Source: Pseudomonas sp. DY-1
Lineage (GTDB): Bacteria > Pseudomonadota > Gammaproteobacteria > Pseudomonadales > Pseudomonadaceae
DNA: 64,000 nt
Direction: 5' to 3'
NCBI RefSeq assembly: GCF_003626975.1
Contig: NZ_CP032616.1
Coordinates: forward strand, 5,370,001 to 5,434,000
Part shown: positions 24,512 through 33,435 of the stretch, one piece after another
Numbering within the stretch: the first letter of the stretch is position 1
How the letters are laid out: every line of letters starts with the position of its first letter
Notes under the pieces: model-generated
What the model was told of the DNA's origin: nothing
Seen by the model: only the letters and a program-made list of their open reading frames with translations
Databases searched by the model: none
Program-made: the position numbers and the translations under genes

Positions 24512-25665
24512 TGGGGCAGATCTTCCCCTGGAAGTCCGGCAACCGCCTCGAGTTGCTGATTGACGGCCCGCAGTTCTTCCCGATCATGCTCACCGCCATT
24601 GCACGGGCCGAGTACCAGGTTGCGCTGGAGTTGTACCTGGTGGAAGACGGCCGTTGCAGCGAAGCGCTGGTAGATGCGTTGTGCGTTGCTGCCGTGCGCG
24701 GAGTGCGCGTGCGTTGCCTGTTCGATGATTTCGGCAGCCTGAAACTTGGCAGGGTGCTTCGCGAGCGACTCAACGATGCCGGGGTGCTGCTGCAGTTCTA
24801 CAACCCGCTGCGCTGGCGGCGCGGCTTCAGGAACCTGTATCGCGACCATCGCAAGATCCTCGTGGTGGATGACCGACTGGCATTCGTGGGCGGCACCGGC
24901 GCCACCGACGAATTCTGGGACCCGGCGCAGGAAGCCAGCCGTTGGCACGAGGTGATGGTCGCAATCGAGGGCCCGCTGGTGGCGCACTGGCAATTGATCT
25001 TCGACTACCAGTGGCTGGCCAACCTCGGCCGCCGCCCCTGGAAATCGGGCGATGCGCCGGGCCTGGCGCATCTGCCACCCTATCCGGCGGTGGGCGAGGG
25101 GCTTGGTCGCCTGGCCTACGCCGATGCCAGCCAGCATCGCGACATTGTCCAGTCGCTGGTGCGCAGTATCCGCACGGCGCGCAATCGTGTGTGGCTGGCG
25201 ACGCCCTACTTCCTGCCGAGCTGGAAGGTTCGCCGTGCCCTGATCAAGGCCGCACGACAGGGGGTCGAAGTGCGCCTGCTGCTCACCAGCCGTCACACCG
25301 ACCACCCGCCGATACGCTTCGCTGGCCAGCGCTACTACCCGCGCCTCCTGCGTGCCGGCGTGCGGATATTCGAGTACCAGCAGCGCTTCCTGCATCTGAA
25401 AATGGTGCTGGCCGATGACTGGGTCAGCGTCGGCTCCTGCAACTTCGACCACTGGAACCTGCGCTTCAACCTCGAGGCCAACGTGGAGGCGCTGGACCAG
25501 AACTTCACTCAGGCGGTCGATGCCTGCATGCGCCAGGATTTCTCCGATAGTCGCGAGATCACCATGGACGACTGGCATGCCCGGCCCCTGATCAAACGCT
25601 TGCGCCAGCGCCTTTGGGGATGGCTGGACCGTCTGGTGGTGAATCTGCTTGACCGCCGCCGCTAG
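24511..25665 (+). CDS. Phospholipase D-family cardiolipin synthase-like protein (ClsB type)
   Basis: 384 residues with two HKD-type motifs: HRKILVVDD (first half) and HLKMVLADD with GSCNFDHWN (second half). The two halves together form a PLD active site. It is likely to join phosphatidylglycerol molecules to cardiolipin or exchange head groups at the inner membrane. There is no N-terminal membrane anchor of the ClsA kind, so ClsB is the closer relative. It overlaps the YceI gene by one base. A 90-nt gap separates it from the lipoprotein gene. Confidence 0.88.
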   Translation: MGQIFPWKSGNRLELLIDGPQFFPIMLTAIARAEYQVALELYLVEDGRCSEALVDALCVAAVRGVRVRCLFDDFGSLKLGRVLRERLNDAGVLLQFYNPLRWRRGFRNLYRDHRKILVVDDRLAFVGGTGATDEFWDPAQEASRWHEVMVAIEGPLVAHWQLIFDYQWLANLGRRPWKSGDAPGLAHLPPYPAVGEGLGRLAYADASQHRDIVQSLVRSIRTARNRVWLATPYFLPSWKVRRALIKAARQGVEVRLLLTSRHTDHPPIRFAGQRYYPRLLRAGVRIFEYQQRFLHLKMVLADDWVSVGSCNFDHWNLRFNLEANVEALDQNFTQAVDACMRQDFSDSREITMDDWHARPLIKRLRQRLWGWLDRLVVNLLDRRR

Positions 25666-25756
25666 CGGCACGGGAATGGCCGCCGCACTTTCGTCGGGTG
25701 TCTGCGGATCGATGCCGGGCTAGGCTTGCTCCACAACAACAAGAGGGAGTGGCTGC

Positions 25757-26368
25757 ATGGGCCGCCGATACCTGCCGATCCTGCTGCTGTGCGCCGTGCT
25801 GGGCGGCTGTTCCACCCCAGGTGCGTTCTTCGGTGCAACCGAGGGACCGGCCTTCCAGTCCATTGCGCCGAGCGATGGCGAGCACGCGCTGGTCTACCTC
25901 TATCGGCCGCAAAGCCAATGGGCCGACCAGGAACTGGAAGCACCTGGCATCTTCCTCAATAAGGAACTGATCGGCAGCCTGCCGAGCAATGGCTACCAGG
26001 CATTGGAATTCGAAGCCGCCAGCTACAAGCTGGAAGTGCGTCGGCCCCTGTTCGGCAGCTACTGGACCCTGTTCGCCGACGGTCCACTGGACTTCACCCT
26101 GGTCACTTCCTTTGCTCTGGACGCCAGCGCCGGTCGAACCTACTTCCTGCGCTACGACGAACTGGACCCGCCGCCGAAGAACAGCGAACAGCCCGGCGCG
26201 GGCAACGGTCCACTGCAACTGGTGGAGGAATCCCTGGGCAGCCAGGAAATCACTGCCACCCGTCAGGTGAAGCCGATCGAGCGGGTTGCCGCCAGCGGTG
26301 AAGTGGTACGCCCTCAGGAGGGTTTCTGGCGCGGCGTGGGCCGGGTGCTGGATAAGATTGGCATCTGA
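25757..26368 (+). CDS. Lipoprotein, DUF2846-like
   Basis: 203 residues with signal peptide and lipobox LLCAVLGGC (Cys about residue 18), a likely outer-membrane lipoprotein. The body has a beta-rich domain with LVYLYRPQSQW and FALDASAGRTYFLRYDEL, as in DUF2846 proteins. The unit has its own start region between the phospholipase D gene and the DJ-1 gene. No function is known for the family. Confidence 0.82.
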   Translation: MGRRYLPILLLCAVLGGCSTPGAFFGATEGPAFQSIAPSDGEHALVYLYRPQSQWADQELEAPGIFLNKELIGSLPSNGYQALEFEAASYKLEVRRPLFGSYWTLFADGPLDFTLVTSFALDASAGRTYFLRYDELDPPPKNSEQPGAGNGPLQLVEESLGSQEITATRQVKPIERVAASGEVVRPQEGFWRGVGRVLDKIGI

Positions 26369-26474
26369 CGCTTGGCATTCCAGTAGTAGGGGCCTATTAC
26401 CCGCGATCGAAAGACGCCGTGGATAATTGGCTACCCTTTGAAGCCTCAGGGCTTCCAATCCAGGAGGATGCGAA

Positions 26475-27056
26475 ATGGCCGCGAAGAAGATTCTGATGCT
26501 GGTCGGCGACTACGCCGAAGACTACGAAACCATGGTGCCGTTCCAGGCCCTGCTGATGGTGGGTCACACGGTGCACGCCGTGTGCCCGGACAAGATCGCC
26601 GGCCAGAGCGTGCGCACCGCCATCCATGACTTCGAAGGTGACCAGACCTACAGCGAGAAGCCTGGCCACAACTTTGCCCTCAACTTCGACTTCGCCAAGG
26701 TCAAGGCAGAGGACTACGACGCCCTGTTGATCCCGGGGGGGCGCGCGCCAGAGTACCTGCGCCTGAACGCTGCCGTGTTGGAGTTGGTGAAGGCCTTCGA
26801 CAAGACGGGCAAGCCCATTGCCGCGGTCTGCCATGGCGCCCAACTACTGGCGGCCGCCGGCGTGCTGGAGGGGCGCGAGTGCAGCGCTTATCCGGCGTGC
26901 GGCCCGGAAGTCAGGCTCGCCGGTGGCCAGTTTGTGGATATCCCGGTGGATGCTGCCCACACCCAGGGCAATCTGGTCACCGCCCCGGCCTGGCCGGCTC
27001 ACCCTGCCTGGCTGGCAGGTTTCCTCAAGCTGCTCGGGACGAAGATCGAGCTGTGA
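26475..27056 (+). CDS. DJ-1/PfpI-family protein
   Basis: 193 residues. The nucleophile cysteine is in AVCHGAQLL (Cys119), the glutamate in GDYAEDYE (Glu15), and the glycine-rich loop is [10 protein letters not shown]. Members act as glyoxalases, deglycases, chaperones or amidases, and cannot be told apart here. CCAGGAGGA precedes the ATG. It is followed by two short intergenic dyads and then an RHH gene. Confidence 0.9.
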   Translation: MAAKKILMLVGDYAEDYETMVPFQALLMVGHTVHAVCPDKIAGQSVRTAIHDFEGDQTYSEKPGHNFALNFDFAKVKAEDYDALLIPGGRAPEYLRLNAAVLELVKAFDKTGKPIAAVCHGAQLLAAAGVLEGRECSAYPACGPEVRLAGGQFVDIPVDAAHTQGNLVTAPAWPAHPAWLAGFLKLLGTKIEL

Positions 27057-27065
27057 GGTGCGTAG

Positions 27066-27142
27066 GGTGGAAACCGCTTTAGGTTTCCACCACCGAGGTC
27101 GTGCCGGCCTCCGAGGGTGGATTGGTGAAGCGTGATCCACCC
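27066..27142. repeat. Two adjacent stem-loops, GGTGGAAACC and GGGTGGAT families
   Basis: GGTGGAAACC-GCTTTA-GGTTTCCACC (27066-27091) is followed by GGGTGGAT (27115-27122) pairing with ATCCACCC (27135-27142). The first stem starts 9 nt after the DJ-1 stop and could end that transcript, although it has no T-run. Confidence 0.55.
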
Positions 27143-27179
27143 TGCGCCGATGCACCACACCATGAACCTGGAGGCACCC

Positions 27180-27482
27180 ATGTGCGAGCTGTACGTCAAG
27201 GCCGATCCCATCCTCTACGAGTCCCGCTCGCGCTCGCTGCGAATCCGCGGGGTCGTGACCACCCTGCGCCTGGAAAACCAGTTCTGGGACATCCTGCGAG
27301 AGATCGCCGAGGTGGATGGCATGACCACCAACCAACTCATCACCAAGCTCTACGACGAGGTGATGGAGTACCGCGGCGAGGTGATCAACTTTGCCTCTTT
27401 CCTGCGGGTGAGCTGCACCCGCTATCTGGCTCAGCGGCGCGCCACGGTCGTCGAGCTGCCAAAGGCGCGAGCGCAGGGCTGA
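27180..27482 (+). CDS. Ribbon-helix-helix domain protein
   Basis: 100 residues with the RHH-type core SRSLRIRGVVTTLRLENQFWDILREIAEVDGMTTNQLITKLYDE, in which VVTTLRLE is the DNA-contacting strand. It may be a small DNA-binding regulator. The ATG at 27180 has CCTGGAGG upstream. In-frame starts further upstream lie in the repeat region. It is convergent with the NTF2-like gene, with only 4 nt between stops. Target unknown. Confidence 0.78.
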   Translation: MCELYVKADPILYESRSRSLRIRGVVTTLRLENQFWDILREIAEVDGMTTNQLITKLYDEVMEYRGEVINFASFLRVSCTRYLAQRRATVVELPKARAQG

Positions 27483-27486
27483 GACC

Positions 27487-27885
27487 TTAAACCACCTGTT
27501 CGACCCAGTCGTTCAGGTTGTAGTAGTTGGTCACGCGGGCGATCTTGCCGCAGTGGATGTGGAAGAAGGCGCCCGCTGGCAGCACGTAGGTCTGGCCCTT
27601 GGCCGGCGGCAGGCCCTCATCGTCGGACAGGTACTGGCCGTGCACTACGAACTCGGCGGCGGCGCGGCTGCCGTCGGCACTTTGCATGACCACGATGTCT
27701 GACAGTCGCTCCTTATAGCAGCGGTTCATTTTGTCCATGAAAGCTGCGAAAGCGGCCTTGCCCTGCTGGCGTTCGCCCTGGTTGATGTCGTGCACCACAT
27801 CCTCGCTGAGCAGGGCGAGGAAGGCCGGCATGTCGCTGGCGTTGAAGGCGGCGTAATAGGCTTGCACCAGTTCGGTAGCGGTCAT
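27487..27885 (-). CDS. NTF2-like/SnoaL ketosteroid isomerase-related protein
   Basis: 132 residues forming one compact NTF2-like fold: LVQAYYAAFNASDMPAFLALLSEDVVHDINQGERQQGKAAFAAFMDKM at the start and GAFFHIHCGKIARVTNYYNLNDWVEQV at the end. The family includes ketosteroid isomerases, polyketide cyclases and many proteins of unknown substrate. It is divergent from the GNAT gene. Function cannot be narrowed. Confidence 0.82.
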   Translation of the reverse strand: MTATELVQAYYAAFNASDMPAFLALLSEDVVHDINQGERQQGKAAFAAFMDKMNRCYKERLSDIVVMQSADGSRAAAEFVVHGQYLSDDEGLPPAKGQTYVLPAGAFFHIHCGKIARVTNYYNLNDWVEQVV

Positions 27886-27998
27886 GGTTGGGTTCCTGTC
27901 GCAATGGGGTCATTCGGTCCGTGCCCGGCATGATAGGTTCTTGACCCAGACCCGGCTTAGCCAGGGGCGTCATCCACATCGCCAGAACGACCGCTCCC

Positions 27999-28589
27999 AT
28001 GCAGATCCGACTTCTCCAGGGCGCTGCCATCGCGCCCCACATTGAAGACCTCGCACGCCTTCGACTGACGGTTTTCCGCGAGTTTCCCTATCTCTACGAT
28101 GGCACGCTGGACTATGAAGCGCGCTACCTCTCGACTTATGCCGAGTCACCGGAAAGCCTCTTTGTCCTGGCCCTGGATGGCCAGCGCGTCGTAGGTGCTT
28201 CCACTGGCCTGCCGATGGCGGATGAAACGGAGGAGTTCCAGCGGCCCTTCCGCGAGCGGGGCTGGGACCCGAAGCGCATCTTCTACTTCGGTGAGTCCGT
28301 GCTGCAGGCCGAATACCGGGGCAGCGGTCTGGGCGTGCGCTTCTTCGCCGAGCGCGAGGGGTACGCACGGCGCCTGGGTCGTTTTCGCCATTGCGCCTTC
28401 TGCGCGGTGGAACGACCGGACGATCATCCACGACGGCCTCCGGGCTACCAGCCGCTCAATGAGTTCTGGGCGCGGCGTGGCTATAGCCACCATCCGGAGC
28501 TGCGCACCGAATACCACTGGCGCGACCTGGACGAAGATTCGCAGTCGGCCAAACCCATGTCCTTCTGGCTCAAGGAGCTCACTCCATGA
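27999..28589 (+). CDS. GNAT-family N-acetyltransferase
   Basis: 196 residues with a GNAT core: LFVLALDGQRVVGASTGLP and the acetyl-CoA-binding stretch YRGSGLGVRFFAEREGYARRLG (the Q/RxxGxG/A-like loop). The substrate is unknown. The stop and the next ATG overlap as ATGA, coupling it to the nitrilase-type gene, so the two enzymes may work in one small modification pathway. Confidence 0.83.
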   Translation: MQIRLLQGAAIAPHIEDLARLRLTVFREFPYLYDGTLDYEARYLSTYAESPESLFVLALDGQRVVGASTGLPMADETEEFQRPFRERGWDPKRIFYFGESVLQAEYRGSGLGVRFFAEREGYARRLGRFRHCAFCAVERPDDHPRRPPGYQPLNEFWARRGYSHHPELRTEYHWRDLDEDSQSAKPMSFWLKELTP

Positions 28590-29464
28590 TCAGGATCGCC
28601 GCCTGCCAGTACGCCATCGAACTGCATGAGAGCTGGGACGCCTACGCCGCACACCTGGAGGCAGTCTGCGCCGAGGCGTCAGCGACTGGCGCGAAACTGC
28701 TGGTGCTGCCCGAGTACGCCGGCCTGGTGCTGGCAGGCCAGTTGCCGCCGGATGAGCGGGGCGACCTGCAGGCGTCCATCGTCGGCATCCAGCCGCTCCT
28801 GCAGGACTGGCGAGCGCTGTGCGCCGGCATTGCCGCGAAGCTCGGTGTCTACTTGCAGCCCGGCAGCCTGCCGGTGCGTGACGCAGACGGGCGCTTTCGC
28901 AACCGCGCCTGGCTGTTCGGTCCGGGCGGCGAACTCGGCCATCAGGACAAGCTGATCATGACCCGTTTCGAGCGAGAGCAGTGGGGCATCGTGGCGGGGG
29001 AGGGGCTGAAGGTGTTCGACACGGCCCTGGGACGACTGGGCATCCTGATCTGCTACGACAACGAGTTCCCCATGCTGGCGCGTACCCTGGCCGAAGGCGG
29101 CGTCGACCTGATCCTCGCCCCCAGCTGCACCGACACCGAAGCCGGCTACAACCGTGTGCGCATCGGTGCCCAGGCGCGCGCACTGGAGAACCAGATCGCC
29201 GTGCTCCAGGCCCCCACCGTCGGCTTGGCGCCATGGTCGCCCGCGCTTGACGAGAACATCGGCCGCGCCGGCCTTTATGTACCGCCGGACTACGGCATGC
29301 CGAGCAATGGTGTTATCGCGGAAAGCCCCGAACTCTGCCCCGCTTCCAGCCAGTGGCTGATCTGCGATCTGGATCTGGAGGAGGTGCGCCGTGTGCGTAC
29401 GGAAGGGCAGGTGTTCACCCGGCGGGACTGGCCGGAGCAGTTTGGCCAGGCACAGCTCCAGTAA
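28586..29464 (+). CDS. Carbon-nitrogen hydrolase (nitrilase superfamily)
   Basis: 292 residues with the Glu-Lys-Cys triad intact: Glu43 in LPEYAG, Lys122 in HQDKLIM and Cys156 in LICYDNEFP. It hydrolyses an amide or nitrile C-N bond. Its start overlaps the GNAT stop. The pair is followed by an intergenic repeat and a bidirectional terminator shared with fumarase. Substrate unknown. Confidence 0.88.
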   Translation: MIRIAACQYAIELHESWDAYAAHLEAVCAEASATGAKLLVLPEYAGLVLAGQLPPDERGDLQASIVGIQPLLQDWRALCAGIAAKLGVYLQPGSLPVRDADGRFRNRAWLFGPGGELGHQDKLIMTRFEREQWGIVAGEGLKVFDTALGRLGILICYDNEFPMLARTLAEGGVDLILAPSCTDTEAGYNRVRIGAQARALENQIAVLQAPTVGLAPWSPALDENIGRAGLYVPPDYGMPSNGVIAESPELCPASSQWLICDLDLEEVRRVRTEGQVFTRRDWPEQFGQAQLQ

Positions 29465-29466
29465 GT

Positions 29467-29545
29467 TGGTGCGGGGTGGCGTTCCGCTTGCTCGGAGCGA
29501 AGTTCGGTATCGCTGTGTTCGGCCTCGTAAGCTCAGCGCCAACCT
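29467..29545. repeat. Intergenic repeat-like sequence after the nitrilase gene
   Basis: GTTGGTGCGGGGTGGCG at the left and CTCAGCGCCAACCTGCG at the right resemble the ends of the element at 14155-14236 (GTTGGGC / GCTCAGCC types). The match is partial, so membership is uncertain. Confidence 0.35.
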
Positions 29546-29556
29546 GCGGGTACAAC

Positions 29557-29587
29557 GAAAAAGCCCGGCACATGGCCGGGCTTTTTC
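29557..29587. terminator. Bidirectional Rho-independent terminator, nitrilase and fumarase genes
   Basis: A 13-bp perfect stem (GAAAAAGCCCGGC at 29557-29569 with 29575-29587) and 5-nt loop, with T-run on either strand. It lies between the convergent gene ends at 29464 and 29604. Confidence 0.9.
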
Positions 29588-29603
29588 ATGGAGCGATGTA
29601 GGC

Positions 29604-31127
29604 TTACTTCACTTCCACCGCCAGGTTCTCGGCGATCTTCTGTTGCCAGATCGCCGGGCCGGTGATGTGGACCGACTCGCCGTTGGTATCGACGGCGACG
29701 GTGACCGGCATGTCCTTCACGTCGAACTCGTAGATGGCTTCCATACCGAGTTCGGCGAAGGCCAGGACCTTGGACTTCTTGATCGCCTGGGCCACCAGGT
29801 AGGCGGCGCCGCCGACGGCCATCAGGTAGACAGCCTTGTTGTCCTTGATCGCTTCGATGGCGATAGGGCCACGCTCGGACTTGCCGATCATACCCAGCAG
29901 GCCGGTGCTTTCGAGGATCTGGCGGGTGAACTTGTCCATGCGGGTCGCGGTGGTCGGGCCAGCCGGGCCAACCACTTCATCACCGACCGGATCGACCGGG
30001 CCGACGTAATAGATGAAGCGGCCTTTCAGGTCCACCGGCAGTTCTTCGCCCTTGTTCAGCATGTCGACCATGCGCTTGTGCGCGGCGTCGCGGCCGGTGA
30101 GCATCTTGCCGTTGAGCAGCAGGGTTTCGCCCGGCTTCCAGCTCTGCACTTCTTCCGGGGTGATCTTGTCCAGGTCGACGCGGCGAGCGGACGGGCCGGC
30201 TTCCCAGACGATCTCCGGGTAGGCGTCCAGCGGCGGGGCTTCCAGTTCGGCGGGGCCGGAGCCGTCGAGCACGAAGTGGGCGTGCCGGGTAGCCGCGCAG
30301 TTGGGGATCATGCACACCGGCAAGGAGGCGGCGTGGGTCGGGTAGTCCATGATCTTCACGTCGAGCACGGTGGTCAGGCCGCCCAGGCCCTGGGCGCCGA
30401 TGCCCAGCTGGTTGACCTTCTCGAACAGCTCGAGGCGCATTTCCTCGATCTTGTTCTGCGGACCGCGGGCCTTCAGCTCGTGGATGTCGATCGGGTCCAT
30501 CAGGACTTCCTTCGCCATCACCGCAGCCTTCTCGGCGGTACCACCGATACCGATGCCGAGCATGCCCGGCGGGCACCAGCCGGCGCCCATGGTCGGGACG
30601 GTTTTCAGTACCCAGTCGACGATGGAGTCGGACGGGTTGAGCATGGCCATCTTCGACTTGTTCTCGGAGCCGCCGCCCTTGGCCGCGACGTCCACTTCCA
30701 CGGTGTTGCCGGGAACGATGGAGTAGTGGATGACCGCCGGGGTGTTGTCCTTGGTGTTCTTACGGCTGCCTGCCGGGTCGGCCAGGATGGACGCGCGCAG
30801 GACGTTCTCGGGCAGGTTGTAGGCGCGACGCACACCCTCGTTGATCATGTCGTCCACGCTCATGGTGGCGCCGTCCCAGCGCACGTCCATGCCGACGCGG
30901 ACGAACACGGTGACGATACCGGTGTCCTGGCAGATCGGGCGGTGGCCGGTGGCGCACATGCGCGAATTGATCAGGATCTGCGCCATGGAGTCGCGCGCGG
31001 CGGGCGACTCTTCACGCAGATAGGCCTCATGCATGGCCTGGATGAAATCCACGGGATGGTAGTAGGAGATGAACTGCAGGGCGTCGGCGACACTCTGGAT
31101 CAGATCATCTTGCTTGATCACGGTCAT
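29604..31127 (-). CDS. fumA: Class I fumarate hydratase (iron-sulfur)
   Basis: 507 residues, the iron-sulfur type of fumarase of the TCA cycle, converting fumarate and malate. Typical segments: RMCATGHRPICQDTGIVTVFV near the N-terminus with a cluster cysteine, KGGGSENKSKMAMLNPSDSI, CPPGMLGIGIGGTAEKA and PVCMIPNCAATRHAHFVLDG. The ATG at 31127 starts MTVIKQDDL, and the longer frame to 31343 lacks family residues. It is divergent from the SadC-like gene (214 nt). It ends at a terminator shared with the nitrilase gene. I recall PA4333 in the same place. Confidence 0.94.
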   Translation of the reverse strand: MTVIKQDDLIQSVADALQFISYYHPVDFIQAMHEAYLREESPAARDSMAQILINSRMCATGHRPICQDTGIVTVFVRVGMDVRWDGATMSVDDMINEGVRRAYNLPENVLRASILADPAGSRKNTKDNTPAVIHYSIVPGNTVEVDVAAKGGGSENKSKMAMLNPSDSIVDWVLKTVPTMGAGWCPPGMLGIGIGGTAEKAAVMAKEVLMDPIDIHELKARGPQNKIEEMRLELFEKVNQLGIGAQGLGGLTTVLDVKIMDYPTHAASLPVCMIPNCAATRHAHFVLDGSGPAELEAPPLDAYPEIVWEAGPSARRVDLDKITPEEVQSWKPGETLLLNGKMLTGRDAAHKRMVDMLNKGEELPVDLKGRFIYYVGPVDPVGDEVVGPAGPTTATRMDKFTRQILESTGLLGMIGKSERGPIAIEAIKDNKAVYLMAVGGAAYLVAQAIKKSKVLAFAELGMEAIYEFDVKDMPVTVAVDTNGESVHITGPAIWQQKIAENLAVEVK

Positions 31128-31341
31128 GTGGGCGCTCCTCTTGGAGGGAACATCAGGGAAGCGCCGGACCACGACCCGGCGCGCGAGGCTAAAAAAGGCG
31201 CGGCAGTATAGCGCGTGGTGCCATTCGGGCACAGTCGCCGGTAGTCGACCTTGGTCGGTTGTCGGCCACATCCTACAGGCTAGGAAATTTGTGATCACAG
31301 GCGTACATTGAAGGCATGGTGCCATTACGGGAAGGAGCCCC

Positions 31342-32469
31342 ATGAGCCCATCCAGCCAGCGGGTCAGCCATAGAGCCTTGCAGAGTTTGCTGTTGAAGCG
31401 CTTCGGTATGGCAGTGGCTACCTACTCGATGGTCCTGCTTTTGTGCTGGGTCGCGATGATCGGTGGCTTGTTCCGGGTTTCGGCGAGCACCGCCCTGATC
31501 GGCTCCGGCTTCGTCGCCCTGTCCCAGTTCGTCCTGTTCTGGCTGTTCATGAGCGGGCACAACCTGCGCTTTTCCGATCCCAGCCTGACCGAGCCCCAGG
31601 TGCTGCTGGCGCTGGCCTGGAACACTTGGCTGATGTCCATGGTCGACACCGCGAGGGGGACACTGCTGGCGGTTTATGTGCTGATCATGATGTTTGGCGT
31701 ATTCCAGCTCAAACCGCGGGTATTCGCCCGCTGCGCGGCAGTCGGCTTCTTTGCTTTCGCCGGCCTCAATCTGTTTGAAGCCTACTGGATGCGCTTGCCC
31801 GATCCGGCCCTGGCGTTGTTGCAGGTTTGCGTGCTGTTCGTGTTGATGGTCTGGCTGAGCTTGTTCGCCAGCTATGTCCAGGCGCTGCGCCAGCGCATGC
31901 GTCAACGTCGCTTTGCCCTCCAGGCGCACCAGGACACCCTGCGTGGAATGATGCGTCAGTTGGAGGACCTGGTAGCCACCGACGAGCTGACCGGGCTGTT
32001 CAATCGCCGTCATTTCCTACGCCTGGCCAGTCGCGAGCTGGAGAACCTGACGCCGAACCGCCGGCATGGGCTGGCGCTGATCGACCTGGACCATTTCAAG
32101 CGAATCAATGATGTCCATGGCCATGCCGCCGGTGATCGGGTGTTGCAGACGTTCGCCGCCGTTGCGCGGGCGTGCCTGCGTGATGGCGATGTGCTTGCGC
32201 GCTACGGCGGCGAGGAGTTTGTCCTGCTCCTGCCCAACTGCGATGCAGACCGCCTTACCGCTTGTTGCGAGCGCCTGCGCCAGGCCTTTGAACAGGCCGA
32301 GCCGGTGGGCGTGCAGGTTGAGCGGTTGAGTCTGTCGGCGGGCATGACTCTGCTGACGGCCGGCGACGATCTGGATGATGCGCTGCAGCGTGCGGATCAG
32401 GCACTCTATCGGGCGAAGCGCGGCGGACGTAACCGTTGCGATGCCGCCTGGGAGGGGCAGGGTGCCTGA
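31342..32469 (+). CDS. Membrane diguanylate cyclase, SadC-like by position
   Basis: 375 residues: about six membrane helices in residues 20-178, then a GGDEF domain with active motif YGGEEF (GGEEF at 289-293) and an intact RxxD inhibitory site (RDGD 280-283). It should make c-di-GMP from two GTP and be feedback-inhibited. It lies divergent from fumarase and upstream of the ferredoxin reductase, the place of sadC (PA4332) in P. aeruginosa. My memory of SadC is about 487 residues, so this one is shorter and may be a diverged ortholog. The stop overlaps the next start. Confidence 0.9.
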   Translation: MSPSSQRVSHRALQSLLLKRFGMAVATYSMVLLLCWVAMIGGLFRVSASTALIGSGFVALSQFVLFWLFMSGHNLRFSDPSLTEPQVLLALAWNTWLMSMVDTARGTLLAVYVLIMMFGVFQLKPRVFARCAAVGFFAFAGLNLFEAYWMRLPDPALALLQVCVLFVLMVWLSLFASYVQALRQRMRQRRFALQAHQDTLRGMMRQLEDLVATDELTGLFNRRHFLRLASRELENLTPNRRHGLALIDLDHFKRINDVHGHAAGDRVLQTFAAVARACLRDGDVLARYGGEEFVLLLPNCDADRLTACCERLRQAFEQAEPVGVQVERLSLSAGMTLLTAGDDLDDALQRADQALYRAKRGGRNRCDAAWEGQGA

Positions 32470-33403
32470 ACTTGAAGTTGCCGGAAAACACTGGAGCGTT
32501 GCACCTGCCAGCAACTTGCTGGATGCCCTGAATGCCGGCGGTTGCAACGTGCCCTTTAGCTGCCGCGCTGGCAGTTGCCACGCCTGCCTGGTTCGTTGCC
32601 TGTCTGGAGAACCGGCTGATGCCCTACCTGAGGCGCTGGATAGTGTCCGGCGTGCCGAAGGCTGGCGGTTGTCCTGCCAGTGCCTGGTAGTGCAGGACCT
32701 AGTGGTGGAGGTCTTCGATCCCGCTCGTGATGGTCTTGAGGCAGAAGTCGTCGGTATCGACTGGTTGGCTCCAGACGTCCTGCGCTTGCGGCTCGTGCCG
32801 CAGCGACCTCTGCGCTACAGCGCGGGTCAGCACCTTCTGCTATGGAACGACGAGGGTATTGCGCGGCCCTATTCCCTGGCCAGCCTGCCCGGTGTCGATG
32901 ACTGCCTGGAATTTCATCTGGATTGCCGCAAGCCCGGCCTCTTCAGCGATCGGGCTCGTCGTCTGGCATTGGGCGAGAAGCTGCGCCTGGGCGAACTCCA
33001 TGGCGGTGCACTTCACTACGATCCATCCTGGGATGCGCGGCCGCTACTGTTCCTCGCTTCGGGCACCGGTCTCGCGCCGCTCTGGGGGCTGCTGAGGGAG
33101 GCCTTGCGGCAGCATCACCAAGGCCCCATGCGCGTCATTCACCTGGCCCATGACGCCCAGGGCCACTACCTTGCCAACCCCCTTGCCGAGCTGGCCACAG
33201 CCCATCCAGGCCTGGAAGTCAGCCTGATCTCCCCGGCCGAGCTGCCAGAGGTTTTGGCGCAATTCCGCCTTGTTTCCCGCCAGACCATCGCCTTACTCTG
33301 CGGCCATCCTGCCAGCGTCGAAGAGTTTGCACGCCGGCTGTACCTGGCCGGCCTGCCCCGCAATCAGTTGCTGGCCGATACCTTCCTGACCCGCGAAGCC
33401 TGA
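32462..33403 (+). CDS. 2Fe-2S ferredoxin reductase (FAD/NAD type)
   Basis: 313 residues. N-terminal plant-type 2Fe-2S domain: CNVPFSCRAGSCHACLVRC followed by LSCQC. FAD-binding domain with RPYSLASLPG. NAD-binding domain with LASGTGLAPLWGLLREAL. It transfers electrons between NAD(P)H and a 2Fe-2S partner, as in oxygenase reductases. The GTG at 32462 overlaps the diguanylate cyclase stop, and GGGAGGGG sits just upstream. Its redox partner is not visible. Confidence 0.88.
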   Translation: MPELEVAGKHWSVAPASNLLDALNAGGCNVPFSCRAGSCHACLVRCLSGEPADALPEALDSVRRAEGWRLSCQCLVVQDLVVEVFDPARDGLEAEVVGIDWLAPDVLRLRLVPQRPLRYSAGQHLLLWNDEGIARPYSLASLPGVDDCLEFHLDCRKPGLFSDRARRLALGEKLRLGELHGGALHYDPSWDARPLLFLASGTGLAPLWGLLREALRQHHQGPMRVIHLAHDAQGHYLANPLAELATAHPGLEVSLISPAELPEVLAQFRLVSRQTIALLCGHPASVEEFARRLYLAGLPRNQLLADTFLTREA

Positions 33404-33435
33404 AGTCGCGGGCCAACACCCATCGAGGATTTGCC

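Noticed and set aside
31114..31127. TTGATCACGGTCAT as an Anr box
   Set aside because: It lies inside the first codons of fumarase and its second half is off consensus; probably chance.
29391..31211. 606-residue plus-strand open frame
   Set aside because: Antisense to fumarase; His/Gly/Val-rich shadow with no ribosome site.
31290..31299. TGTGATCACA as a Vfr/CRP site
   Set aside because: The half-sites are contiguous, without the six-base spacer that CRP-type proteins need.
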